From Chrysemys picta bellii (lineage: Eukaryota > Chordata > Testudines > Emydidae), in contig NC_088795.1 of NCBI RefSeq assembly GCF_011386835.1, positions 106,328,434 through 106,392,433 of the forward strand: 64,000 bases of DNA. The letters are read 5' to 3'. The position numbers were made by a program, and so were the translations under genes. Shown here in pieces: positions 35,901 through 45,728 of this stretch (position 1 is the stretch's first letter; each line of letters starts with the position of its first letter). The notes under the pieces were generated by a model. That model saw nothing but the letters and a program-made list of their open reading frames with translations. It was not told where the DNA came from and made no database searches.

Positions 35901-38232
35901 TTTATTTTTGAGAGGTACAGGGTCAGGGGATATATTTCAGCATTGTTGACTTTATGACAATATACATGCTTTTTGCTTATGTGTTTATTGTATTGTAAGG
36001 TTCTCTCTGAATTATATTCATTGAAGAAATAAATTAATATAAATAATTATGGCCATGACAGACATGATTCAAAGGAAAAACAGCCATTCAGTGTGCAGTA
36101 TTGCAAACATCAAGAGATCAAAAATCATGTCAGGCCCCCATAATTACATGAGATTTAAAAATACTTCAAATCATGTTTTTAACTTGTCTTTTGATTTTTT
36201 TTTTAACTCCCCTTGACTCCTCTGCCAGTGTGTGTGATAATTACATCTTGAAAGGTTAATTTTTAATGCACACACAATGCATGCCTCTTCCTGGCTGCTC
36301 AGATGGATACTTCACTTGCCCTCACCTCACCCCTAAAACAGGGGAACTGCCATCTGTTTTCTTCACTGTTTGACTCTTTCCCCCTCCTAGATTATTTCTT
36401 TTAATAAAAGGAGTAGATAGCATATAGTTTGAGAACTAATATAGCATGATTCACACTTTCACATATTACTTTTTATGAGAGAAGACTTACAGATATAAAT
36501 ATTAATGAACTTTAGATGTATATCAATCATTCATATAAGTGTTAATTCACAGCCAAAACTATATGGGATCGTGTTTTGCAAGAAGCAACACTTCCCTGAC
36601 TTCCCCCTTTTCCCCATACTCAAGACTGGGCCACACTCCCTCCACATTTCTCCCCTGCCTCCTGCTGCTTTGGACCCCTTCCCATCTCTGCCCTGCCTCC
36701 CACTGCTCCACTCCCTCCCCTCCTGCCCTCCATTCTCATGCAATACCTAAATCTGCCTCCTCCTCCCCCTCAATCAAGCCAAACTTGTTTAGCTTCATCT
36801 TCCAGCCATTGGATCTTGGACTCAGGGACTGCTGCACTAGGGACAGGGGTTAAAAGGTGGCTCAGTTGGGACCTCTTCATCCTGGCCTCCCAGCATCCAT
36901 CAGGACCCACAACTGTGTAGGGGAGATCCCTTTGGGGGCCACTGAAATCCAGGTGGTGCCTTCCTTTCCTCCTACCATGTGGCTTTGGAGGAAAAACTGC
37001 AGAGAACAGCCAGCGGGACTCTCCAGCCAGTAGGAATAGATGCAGCCAAAGCAGGGAGGACAGTATTTTATTTTAAAGCTTTACCAATAATGAAGCCTTT
37101 TTTACATGTAAGCCTTTTTTTTTTAAGTTACTTTTTAAAAACATTTCAAATGTCTTCTAATATTGGGCTACATTTATTTCTGTCCATTATAATTCAAAAG
37201 AAGAAACCAATAACATTTAAAAGTCAACTTTTTCACAAGTTTGTTTGCTTGTTCATTTTGTTGTACCTGACAGCTCAGATTTTCTTCTTTTTTCCCCCTT
37301 ACTGTTATGACATTTTCAAAGTAGCAAACACTTTCCTTTTGCATGTGAGATTAGGTTTATTAGTTAAAATCTCAAACTGCTTTTCATTTTATGTAAGTTC
37401 ACATTTGAGTTTTGTCACCATAAAATTCACATACTCATCTCCAATGTGCTGACAATTTCCCTGTGATAAACTGTGGAGCCGTATGATAAATTGCATTTGT
37501 TATATTCCTTTGAACTCCTCACCTGACCTCTGTCCACTGAATCTATCTCTATTGGGACTGCTTCTAACATTCCTAACCTCTGAGAAGCTTTAACCAGCCA
37601 CCATTTTAATAAAAAACCCCAGCCTGCTACAAAAATGACCTGCTCTTTCACATAATATTGCATATTCCTAACAAAATCAGACTAGTCTGAGGCCTATAAC
37701 AGGCGTTATTCTGTCCTACAGGCTTAATGTCTGACTGCCTTGCAGAACTGGAAATGGGAAGTTTATGCCATTGGAAAGGAATTGTTCCTAGCTTTTGGAA
37801 TGCACAGCACGTGCGCCTAGCTCTGAAAAGTCCCAAGATATCAGACTTTAAAATTGTATCATTTTTATGTATAGAAACAGACAGATTTTTAAAATGTAGT
37901 GTTTTAACGTTTTCCCCCTGTGAGCTCTTGGCAGTTGGATTCATGGAAACTAAAGGCATTTACATGGCTTTAGAGAAAAAAGACATTTGAATTAATCCCA
38001 ATACAGTTTGACGCTAAAACATTTATAAAATGTGGTGGTTTTTTTCTGTAAAAGTGTGGCATATCTAGAATACACAATGATGTGCATTTATCAGCACTCA
38101 TTTGGGAAGGACTGCATAACTTTCATAGTACAACCTTCCCCTCACACCCAAATGAATGCCTGTAAAGCCTTTATTCTTCAGCACATATTCTAAGCAGTGC
38201 CCTAGACCATATAAAATACAGAGCTGTGGGAA
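33000..38232. other. Long AT-rich stretch without recognised genes or elements
   Basis: 5.2 kb in which I recognise no TE boundary, RNA gene or exon. Notable parts: about 36060-36260 is a high-complexity AT-rich block containing TAATTACATGAG and GATAATTACATCTTG motifs that could be a conserved non-coding element; 36590-36780 is strongly pyrimidine-rich (CTCCCCTGCCTCCTGCTGCT). The 157-codon frame at 36979-37452 is hydrophobic by T-richness only, with no domain or splice context. Confidence 0.45.
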
Positions 38233-38234
38233 TA

Positions 38235-38420
38235 CACCTCTACCTCGATATAATGCTGTTCTCGGGAGCCAAAAAATCTTACCGCGTTATAGGTGAAACC
38301 ACGTTATATCTAACTTACTTTTCCGCCGCAATGCACAGCCCTGCCACCCCAGAGCACTGCTTTACCGCATTATATCAGAATTCATGTTATATCAGGTTGC
38401 ATTATATCAGAGTAGAAGTG
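38235..38420. mobile_element. TA-target MITE (second family)
   Basis: It starts CACCTCTACCTCGATATAAT and ends ATTATATCAGAGTAGAAGTG, inverted with a few mismatches, flanked by TA on both sides (38233-38234 and 38421-38422). The interior repeats GTTATA and TTATATC motifs. Length is 186 bp. TA target duplication suggests a Tc1/mariner/pogo-type transposase in trans. Confidence 0.8.
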
Positions 38421-38422
38421 TA

Positions 38423-40384
38423 CCTCAGTTTTCTTCATTTCTGTCAGCTGTATTCATTACACTTTTCTGCCCCTGAAATCTTATTAAACTGGACGTACTT
38501 ACTTTGTTAGCTTGATTTGGCTTCCCCTGTCCAGAGCCTTTACAGTGAAATTATTGATGACCCAATTGGGGAAATTAAGTCAGGGTGCACCTGCAGTGCT
38601 ACACCTGGCTACAAGAGGATGTGTGGGGGTGGCACATGCCTCTTACAGGATAGGACTCTGTTTGGCCCGCTGGGCGCAGGAAGCCATTACAACAGTCTTT
38701 GATCTATGATCACATTCTACTTTTTCCTCAGAACCTTTGTCTTATTCAGTGTATAGGTTAGACAATTAAAGTAGCAGGGTGAGTAGTGAATCAGGCAGTG
38801 GTCCAGAGGACTCCTATCTGATTTGGTGTGCAAGTAGGAAAGTGTGTAGAGAAAGAGGCAGGGACCTATATACGGAACATCCTGAACAATGTGGATAAGA
38901 AAAAAACCTGCCTCATTTACTGCAACAATATCAACTTGTAGGGAAAAATAATATGTGATCCTGTTATTAAAGACTACATCATAAAGCATGAACACAAGAG
39001 GGGAAAGCTAAAGTTTCACAGGCAACTTTAACTTTGGAAATTCCTTATTTCTGAGTGATTTACTTTGCAAATATAATGGGTGAAATCCTTGACCTAGTGA
39101 AGCCAATGGAGGTTCTGCCATTGATATCAGTAGAACATCCCCTGTTCCTGTCATGTAGTTTAATGTATGGATTACATACATACATAAGGAAGATGGCACT
39201 TTATTCATTTAGGGGCAAATCTGACTCCCTCCCTCATACTCATGCAACATAGACCTTTGACTGCAGCATAACAAGTGGACAGAGTGAAGTTTCTACCTGT
39301 TTGCAAATGGGTCTGAACCTGCAGCTCCAAAAAGCATGGAATTCTTGTTGTAATACACAGTCCATGTGAGAAAAAAGAATACAAGCAGATCTATAAATAT
39401 ACACATCCACTGACTGTTTCCCAAACCCCTGCAGTTGGGATCCAGGGTCATGGATTATCAGGATGAGCTCTGTGCTGCCACCCCATGGTCTGGAGGTAGA
39501 ATTCCTTCTTCCCCACTGCAACCCTGGTGAGATTCTTTTCACAAAGCTTGTATTGTCCATATAATTAAAATAGCTTATTGGAAGCAGATATAGTTGATCA
39601 AATGAAAGGCTATGGATTCTCTTCCATTTTGCTTTTTAATTGTGGAAGATCATTTTTAATTTAGTGTGGCAAACATTCTTTGAAAGCTTCAGGAAAATAT
39701 AAGCCACTAATTACATAAACTAGAACAATGCCACCTTCCAAAAACAACTTATGGATCAACACTATCAATAATGTCATGTCATCATTCAAATATTCCAATA
39801 GTTAAAATATCAGCAGAAAATAGCCATGTGAAATCATTCCTATATAAATATAAATCATAATTTACACTGGGCAGAAGCTGAATTTGATTAATGCCTTAGG
39901 TAGCTGACTTTTCACTGCTGAATAGTTCTATATCAAATTCTTCTTGAAATTTACATCATTAACAGGAAGAATGCTATAGAAATTACATGAGTGCTCTATC
40001 AAATAACTTCTTATTTTAATGAAGTTTAAGTATCAATTCATAGTAATGCTATAAGGCAATGGGATGACTTAGTGAAGGTTTTTGGTTTGTTTTTTAAAGC
40101 TGCTGTCAGCAGTTCTTTTCATAAATAGTTAGTGTTTATGTCTCCTATACAAAATAAGTCAAGAGGACTGCCCACATGGTCAAAGTTAGGCACATGCTTA
40201 AGTATTTTGATGAATTGGCATCTATAAGAAGAATGTTAAATACCGTAACAATGAAAAAGTACTCAAAGTCCCAGCTGTGGGTATAGCCAGTCCTTTGATC
40301 TCCTGATGTTAAATTTTGCTTTATTGCCACTGTTTCTCCCAAGACAGTCTCCCTCAAGCTTTCCTGTTGAATCTGTTCCAGTGT
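38423..40384. other. Unassigned AT-rich spacer
   Basis: No gene or element with clear ends. At about 40170-40205 there is a short piece resembling an old repeat (AGGCACATGCTTAAGTA). Short open frames on both strands have no domain. Confidence 0.45.
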
Positions 40385-40843
40385 GGACAAATAATTAAAG
40401 AGCTTTTGGAGCAGGGGGACTGGACTATGGGACTACCACCTGCCAGGTGAGTGCCCTAGCCACCAGGAAACAAGGTTTCTTTCACTTGCTCTGTCTCTCT
40501 CTGGCCCAATGACTCTTGATTTAATCCAAAATGGAACAGCTTCAACAAAAGAGATTGAAGGATTCCCCCCACATCAGAATATCCCATAGGTCAGTGACTA
40601 GAGCACTGTCTTGAGAGTTGAGAGACTTGTGTTTAGATCCTTTCTCCCCATTTCCCCAGGGAAAAACAAACCTGGGTATCCCACAGCTTGGGTGAGTGCT
40701 CTAACCTATTGCACTAAAAGTTATACAGTGGGCATCACCTCTTCCTGTGATTATTTTGTGTGGAGTGAGGCAGGCACCCAACCTAATTTCTGAAGAAAAG
40801 ACTTTGACACCTAAGCCACCTGACTCCAGGAAAGGGCTTCTCA

Positions 40844-41128
40844 GGCTTGGTCTACACTAAACCCCCAAATCGAACTAAGGTACGCAACTTCAGCTACGTG
40901 AATAACGTAGCTGAAGTCGACGTACCTTAGTTCGAACTTACCGCGGTCCAGACCCGGCAGGCAGGCTCCCCCGTCGACTCCGCGTACTCCTCGCGGTGAG
41001 CAGGATTACCGGAGTCGACGGGGAGCACTTCTGAGTTCGATTTATCGCGTCCAGACAAGACGCGATAAATCGAACCCAGAAGTTCGATTGCCTGCCGCCG
41101 AACCAGCGCGGTAAGTATAGACAAGCCC
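40844..41128 (+). mobile_element. Three-hairpin MITE (Harbinger-like), family D, copy 2
   Basis: The ends GGCTTGGTCTACACT and AGTATAGACAAGCCC are flanked by TCA (40841-40843 and 41129-41131). The three hairpin stems of copy 1 (22074-22359) are all present in reverse order. At one stem position copy 1 has a C-G pair (22132-22160) and copy 2 has T-A (41041-41069), so pairing is conserved despite substitution. It is inserted in the family C arm. Confidence 0.88.
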
Positions 41129-41613
41129 TCAGTTGTGGATCGCAAACAGAGGTAGGGTCCTCCCTCAAGACCAGACGTAGGTGTCTAACACTATGAGAAG
41201 GGTTATAGAGCTTATAAAACACATCAGCATCTCCCCTTGGCTAGCTTAGGTAGCTCCCGCCTAGCATGCTGTTTTTTGTGGATGGCATTTTTAGGTACCT
41301 ATCTTTCTCCATTCACTGTATAGGACAGCAGTAGGCAACCTATGGCACGCGTGCCGAAGGAGGCATGCAAACTGATTTTCCGTGGCACTCACACTGCCTG
41401 GGTCCTGGCTACCAGTTTGGGTGGCTCTGCGTTTTAATTTAATTTTAAATGAAGCTTCTTAAACATTTTTAAAACCTTATTTACTTTATATACAACAATT
41501 GTTTAGTTATATATTATAGACTTATAGAAAGAGACCTTTTAAAAACATTAAAATGTATTACTGGCACGCGAAATCTTATATTAGAATCAATCATAGAATA
41601 TCAGGGTTGGAAG

Positions 41614-41826
41614 TATCAGAGGGGTAGCCATGTTAGTCTGAATCTGTAAAAAGCAACAGAGGGTCCTGTGGCACCTTTAAGACTAACAGAAGTATTGGGA
41701 GCATAAGCTTTCGTGTGTAAGAACCTCTTGCATCTGAAGAAGTGAGGTTCTTACCCACGAAAGCTTATGCTCCCAATACTTCTGTTAGTCTTAAAGGTGC
41801 CACAGGACCCTCTGTTGCTTTTTACA
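41614..41826. mobile_element. Penelope-like retroelement tail as an inverted pair, 83-bp-arm hairpin
   Basis: A 213-bp insertion flanked by the 10-bp duplication GGGTTGGAAG (41604-41613 and 41827-41836). It starts TATCAGAGGGGTAGCCATGT, the reverse complement of the end of the element at 60.46-60.67 kb. The arms 41645-41727 and 41744-41826 are reverse complements with only about one mismatch, separated by a 16-nt loop containing CATCTGAAGA. The repeat therefore lies here as two opposed copies of one tail. Inverted partial copies are known at Penelope-like element insertions. Assignment to that class is inferred from the hammerhead-like core and the tail, not from coding sequence. Confidence 0.7.
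41734..41772 (+). ncRNA. Hammerhead-ribozyme-like motif, copy 1
   Basis: The order matches a hammerhead core: CTGAAGA (CUGANGA box), a stem GTG(A)GGT / ACCCAC with one bulged A and loop TCTT, then GAAA, a minimal helix III (AGC-TTAT-GCT, counting the last A of GAAA) and C at the expected cleavage position. A helix I partner is not evident next to it, so activity is doubtful as a monomer. Confidence 0.5.
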
Positions 41827-42010
41827 GGGTTGGAAGGGACCTCAGGATGTCATCTAGTCCAACCCCCTAGAGTGAAAAAATGAAGACTCGGCACACCACT
41901 TCTGAAAGGTTGCCGACCTCTGGTATAGGAGCCTAGGCACCTAACTCAGGCCTTGTGGATCACAGTGTTGTTGTTATTTTCTAGACACCTAATAATTAGG
42001 CATTACAACA

Positions 42011-42885
42011 CTCAGCTTCACAAAGTTTAAGTTCCTTTGTAGATCTGGTTGTTAGGCATTCTGCAGCTATTACTTCAGATTCAGCACTGTTGTAATGAAA
42101 CTTCAGCAATCTTGAATTGGCTAGATCCCACCTCCCCCCATACCTCTTTGCAGGTTCTTTTTATGGGCTTTCAGATTGTTTTCTCTTTTACATCAGAAAT
42201 ATTTGAAGGCTAGTTATCTGTAACAGTAAAGCTCCTGTGTACTGCTTTAGTGGCACACATGGCATGTAAACCCAGCAGATCTAGACAGCAGGAAATTCCC
42301 CTTGCATGGTGGGAATCAAGCACAGTGACTCTACAGAACTGCCCTCCACCAGTATAGGAACTGTAACCAGATTGCCTCTGTGCTCCTGCTATTTCTGGCT
42401 TCCAGAGCAGTCCATTGCCGTCATGGGCAGCTGATGTACGTTAGAGGAGCCTTGAACTTGTATCGGACTTATGTCAGGGAAGAACTGGCCTTAGAATCAG
42501 CAAGTCACAGAGGTGGCTTTATGCCACCTTTGCCCTGCCTTGCCTTTTTGGTCCTGTGCCTACTGAAGCTCAGACAAACCAGAGAGATGGGGCCTAGAAA
42601 TGTGCCTGAAAAACAAATTTGGATGCAGATTTCACAGCCCCTTTCAAAGTTTGAGGTACGCAGTTAAGCTCATGCAATGAACCACAAAATCCAGATGTAG
42701 ATCGTACTCAAAGTTCAGGAGAGTTTAGATTTGAAAGAAAGAGTGCTCACAATCCCCGACTCCCAAGCAATAGTTAGGTCTAGTATTATGTATCTTTTTG
42801 TGGCACCGAGACCACTTAGAGAGAGAGAGAGAAAATAAATCTGCTCTACAGGCTTAGCTAACAGCCAGTTGGCCTTTAGCTCATG
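42011..42885. other. Unassigned spacer
   Basis: Mixed composition, GC-richer around 42290-42620. The 95-codon frame at 42380-42667 has no domain that I recognise. A short (GA)n run lies at about 42820-42833. Confidence 0.4.
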
Positions 42886-42893
42886 CTTTAGAG

Positions 42894-43162
42894 CAGGGAT
42901 CGGCAACCTTTGGCACGTGGCTTGCCAGGGTAAGCACCCTGGTGGGCCGGGCCGGGCCGGTGTGTTTACCTGCTGCGTCCGCAGGTTCAGCCAATCATGG
43001 CTCCCACTGGCCATGGTTCTGGCTCCAGGCCAATGAGGCTACGGGAAGTGGCCCGGGCCGAGGGATGTGCTGGCCACTGCTGAGAGCTGCGATCGGCTGA
43101 ACCTGCGGATGCAGCAGGTAAACAAACTGGCCCGGCCGCGGGCCAAAGATTGCCGATCCCTG
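42894..43162. mobile_element. Non-autonomous hAT MITE, family 1 copy B
   Basis: The ends CAGGGATCGGCAACCTTTGG and ...CCAAAGATTGCCGATCCCTG are inverted repeats. The flanks CTTTAGAG (42886-42893) and CTGTAGAG (43163-43170) match at 7 of 8 positions. Same family as 455-788, sharing ends and interior motifs such as AACCTGCGGATGC, with a tandem GGGCCGGGCCGG run near 42947. Length is 269 bp. Confidence 0.92.
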
Positions 43163-43170
43163 CTGTAGAG

Positions 43171-43469
43171 GCATTCATGCACTAAGCTCCAAAGGTCCCC
43201 GTTTCGATCCTGCCTGCTGATGACTGGGGTCAGTCGGCGTTACACTTGCTCTTTAAATGGCTCTGTACATCCCAATCAAGGCAACTGTGAACACATTGAA
43301 TGTATTAATAGTCTTAGGAAAACTGCAAAACTAGGATGACTTTAATTCGATAACAGCCAATGGATATGTTGTACAGTAATACAAATGCTCTGACACAGAA
43401 CTGAAACCTAAGTATGTATTCATTGTTGCTAATCAAACATCTAAATTAGCATGTGCCACACTAACCTGT
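43171..43469. other. Short unassigned spacer
   Basis: Nothing recognised between the hAT MITE and the LTR-like element. Confidence 0.5.
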
Positions 43470-44387
43470 TGTGATGGGGTATATAGACCCCATGATGTGG
43501 CAGCCAGGAAGGGATTAACAGAATGGTCAGCTACCTCTCTGCGTGCAACATAACTAACTGATTAACCACAGCTGGGATAAAAGGCAACAACTCATGCAGA
43601 GGACAGTGGCAGTCTGAAAAGGTATGTCTACACTGCAAAACCCACAGCTGACCCAGGCCCTCTGACCCGAACTAAGAGACTCGGGCTGTGGGGCTGTTTA
43701 ATTGAGGTGTAGACGTTTGTGCTTGGGTTGGATCCTGGGCTCTAGTACCCTGTGAGGTGGGAGGGTCTTAGAATTCTGACTACAGACCCAAACCCAAACT
43801 TCTACACTGCAGTGAAACAGCCCCGCAGCCCAAGCTCCATGAGCCTGAGTCAGCTGGCATGGGTCAGCAGTGGATGTCTAACTGAAGTGTAGATGTACCC
43901 ACAGGGGCGAGGGCCATCCTGAGAATGTAGCACGGGGAGGTGAAACTCCAGAGAGATGACTGGAGAATGCAGCTGTATGGCAGATGCCTGCAAATAGGTA
44001 AAGGTAGGAAGCAGCCCAACAGAACTGGCTAAGGATTTTAAGAAACATACCCTAGCTGCTTATTGTGAGGGCTCTAGGCTAGAACCCAAAGGTGAGGATG
44101 GGCCTGGGTTCACTACCATCATCTGCAGGAGAGATGTAAGCCTTGGGAGTAAAGGGGCAAAGATTATTCTGCTCAGACTGAGACTGGTATAGAGTCACTG
44201 GACTTCAGGCTTTTATTTGGACTTTCCTGTTATTTGGAAGGGGTGAGGTTTCAAGCAACCTAACCAAGGGGCTGAGTTGCACGAAGGAACAGATAAACAA
44301 GTGTCTTGAGCTGTGGCTGACAAAGGGGCTGCTGTGCTATGCCCAGCCATGAAGGGGGCACACCAACTAGTGATTGAATCTTTGACA
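43470..44387 (+). mobile_element. LTR-like element, family B, copy 3 (plus)
   Basis: It starts TGTGATGGGGTATATAGACC and ends near AGTGATTGAATCTTTGACA, paralleling the ends of the copies at 11936-12778 and 13435-14231. A TATA-like GGATAAAAGG lies about 105 bp in (about 43573). It holds a fold-back MITE at 43621-43899. The 5-bp flanks (CCTGT and TATGT) match only at 3 positions, so the boundaries are provisional. Confidence 0.6.
43621..43899. mobile_element. Fold-back MITE, family E, copy 1
   Basis: The ends GGTATGTCTACACTGC and AAGTGTAGATGTACC are inverted repeats. The interior is also largely mirror-symmetric (CAGCTGACCCAGGCC near the left against GGCATGGGTCAGCAG near the right). An internal TGTAGACGTTTG / CAAACTTCTACAC pair repeats the end motif. 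No clean target duplication. It is nested in the LTR-like element. A second copy lies at 48969-49251. Confidence 0.75.
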
Positions 44388-45494
44388 TATGTATTTTGGT
44401 TGGAAAGCCAATTTTAAAATGTGGATAAATTTGTTATTTGTTAGTCATTATAGATATCTGCTTAAAACCACAATCTGATGTGAAGAAGCGATAAACATCA
44501 CCGAGGACTTCTAATTAATTTTAAATTAAGCAACTTCCTGAACTCACTATGGCCCCAATTTCAAAGTACATTTAAGCATGTGTTTAATTCCACCTCTGTT
44601 CAGCAAAGTATTTGGCATGTGCTTAAGAACTCGCTAAAGTTAAGCTCATGCTTAAGTGCCTTACTGATTAGAGTCCTATCAGATATGGGGCACTATTCTG
44701 TTCTCTATACGCACAAGTCAAAATCCAGAGCAAGTCAACAGAGGGAAAAATGAGTCAAGTTGCTCCATATTATACACAATTGTAACAAAGCAGAATTTGT
44801 CCTATGCTATGTCAGTCTACATGATCTCTCTCTACCATATCACACAATATATAATGGAAGTTCACAATTACTAAGAATCTCAAAACCAATGGAGAATTGA
44901 CTAGTAAAAGAAGCATTCATCACAAGCGGAGTAAAGTGTGTAACAACTTAAGAGCCAAACTGAGCCTGACCACAGCTTCTCTGAGGATAAAGTAATGTTC
45001 CCAGGTAACTCTATCAAAGGCCATTTCTCAGTCAAGCCTATCTGCTGATACCAGGTCATCAGTATTATATTTAGTTTTAAAAGTTGTTTTGTATAACTGG
45101 AATCATGGCACTGTTTGAAAAGTCTTATTTCATCCGTATAAATGAGTCCTTGACATACTATTTGAATCTATCAGTAAATAGCTAGATTTACATGGGATAT
45201 AGAACATTTATTTTGTCCAGTTACAGATAATGAAAAGGAGACAATTTGTTCAGAAGATGGGAGAACATTACAGTCTAGAATAATTGAGAAAATGAACAAA
45301 GACTAGGGGGGTGTTAATACCACTGGTCAAGCCTTAAAACATTCAGAATTGGTGATGGAGAGAAAGGCAGGTAAACCTTCATTATGCTCAAGTCAAATAA
45401 AATAGCTTCTTCCAGGATTCAGCTCTACTCTAGACTGCAGACAATTTAGTTAACTGGAGCCAACCAAAGCAGTTATTGAACATCATCATGATGC
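44388..45494. other. Unassigned spacer with an old repeat piece
   Basis: At about 44545-44660 the motifs TTTAAGCATGTGTTTAATTC and GTTAAGCTCATGCTTAAGTG form a decayed palindrome, typical of an ancient amniote fold-back repeat. The rest is unique-looking and AT-rich. Confidence 0.5.
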
Positions 45495-45502
45495 AGAGAA
45501 AG

Positions 45503-45720
45503 CAGGGCCGGCTCCAGGGTTTTGGCCGCCCCAAGCAGCCAAAACCAAAAAAAAAAAAAAAAAAAAGTCTGCGGCGGCAATTCGGCGGGAGGTCCTTCAC
45601 TCCGAGCCGGAGTGAGGGACCGTCCGCCGAATTGCCGCCGAATACTTGGACCTGCCGCCCCTCTCCTGACCAGCCGCCCCAAGCACCTGCTTGAGAAGCT
45701 GGTGCCTGGAGCCGGCCCTG
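45503..45720. mobile_element. hAT MITE, family 2, complete copy
   Basis: The ends CAGGGCCGGCTCCAGG and CCTGGAGCCGGCCCTG are perfect 16-bp inverted repeats. The 8-bp target duplication AGAGAAAG is perfect (45495-45502 and 45721-45728). Inside are a 20-bp A run (about 45547-45566) and a GC-rich palindrome (GGCGGCAATTCGGCGG and CCGCCGAATTGCCGCC). Length is 218 bp. The intact ends suggest a fairly recent insertion. Open frames across it on both strands are spurious. Confidence 0.95.
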
Positions 45721-45728
45721 AGAGAAAG

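Larger units (their letters stand above)
41591..41869 (-). mobile_element. CR1 3'-end fragment nested in the hAT element
   Basis: The minus strand reads TTGGACTAGATGACATCCTG, AGGTCCC, then (across the inner insertion) CTTCCAACCC and ATATTCTATGA, the characteristic CR1 3' tail. It is interrupted at 41614-41826. The flanks AGAATCAA and AGAGTGAA are similar but not identical. Confidence 0.75.
41326..41922. mobile_element. Non-autonomous hAT element, family 3, with nested insertions
   Basis: The ends CAGCAGTAGGCAACCTATGG and ...AAAGGTTGCCGACCTCTG are imperfect inverted repeats. The 8-bp target duplication GTATAGGA is perfect (41318-41325 and 41923-41930). The interior (AAATGAAGCTTCTTAAACAT, TTAGTTATATATTATAGACT) is AT-rich and non-coding. 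About 280 bp of its length is a nested CR1-type 3' end (41591-41869) that itself contains a Penelope-like palindrome. Confidence 0.9.
40385..42010 (-). mobile_element. Fold-back element family C, half copy (one arm), with nested insertions
   Basis: Its reverse complement aligns with the left arm of the element at 17.54-18.27 kb: GTTAGGTGCCTAGGCTCC, ACCTAAAAATGCCATCCAC, AGCATGCTAGGCGGGAGC, CCCTTTCCTGGAGTCAGG, GTTGAAGCTGTTCCATTTTG. It stops at the palindrome centre (TGCTCCAAAAGCTCTTTAAT, near 40390). Without the insertions at 40844-41128 and 41326-41922 the arm is about 700 bp, the length of one arm of the full copy. tRNA-like modules are at about 40440, 40600 and 40700. The edges are approximate. 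Confidence 0.75.

Noticed and set aside
36979..37452. 157-codon hydrophobic frame that could suggest a membrane protein
   Set aside because: Hydrophobicity comes from T-rich DNA; no signal, motif or splice context supports it.
41614..41826. Possible microRNA precursor (long hairpin)
   Set aside because: The 83-bp near-perfect stem arises from two opposed copies of a dispersed repeat, not a typical 60-80 nt pre-miRNA.
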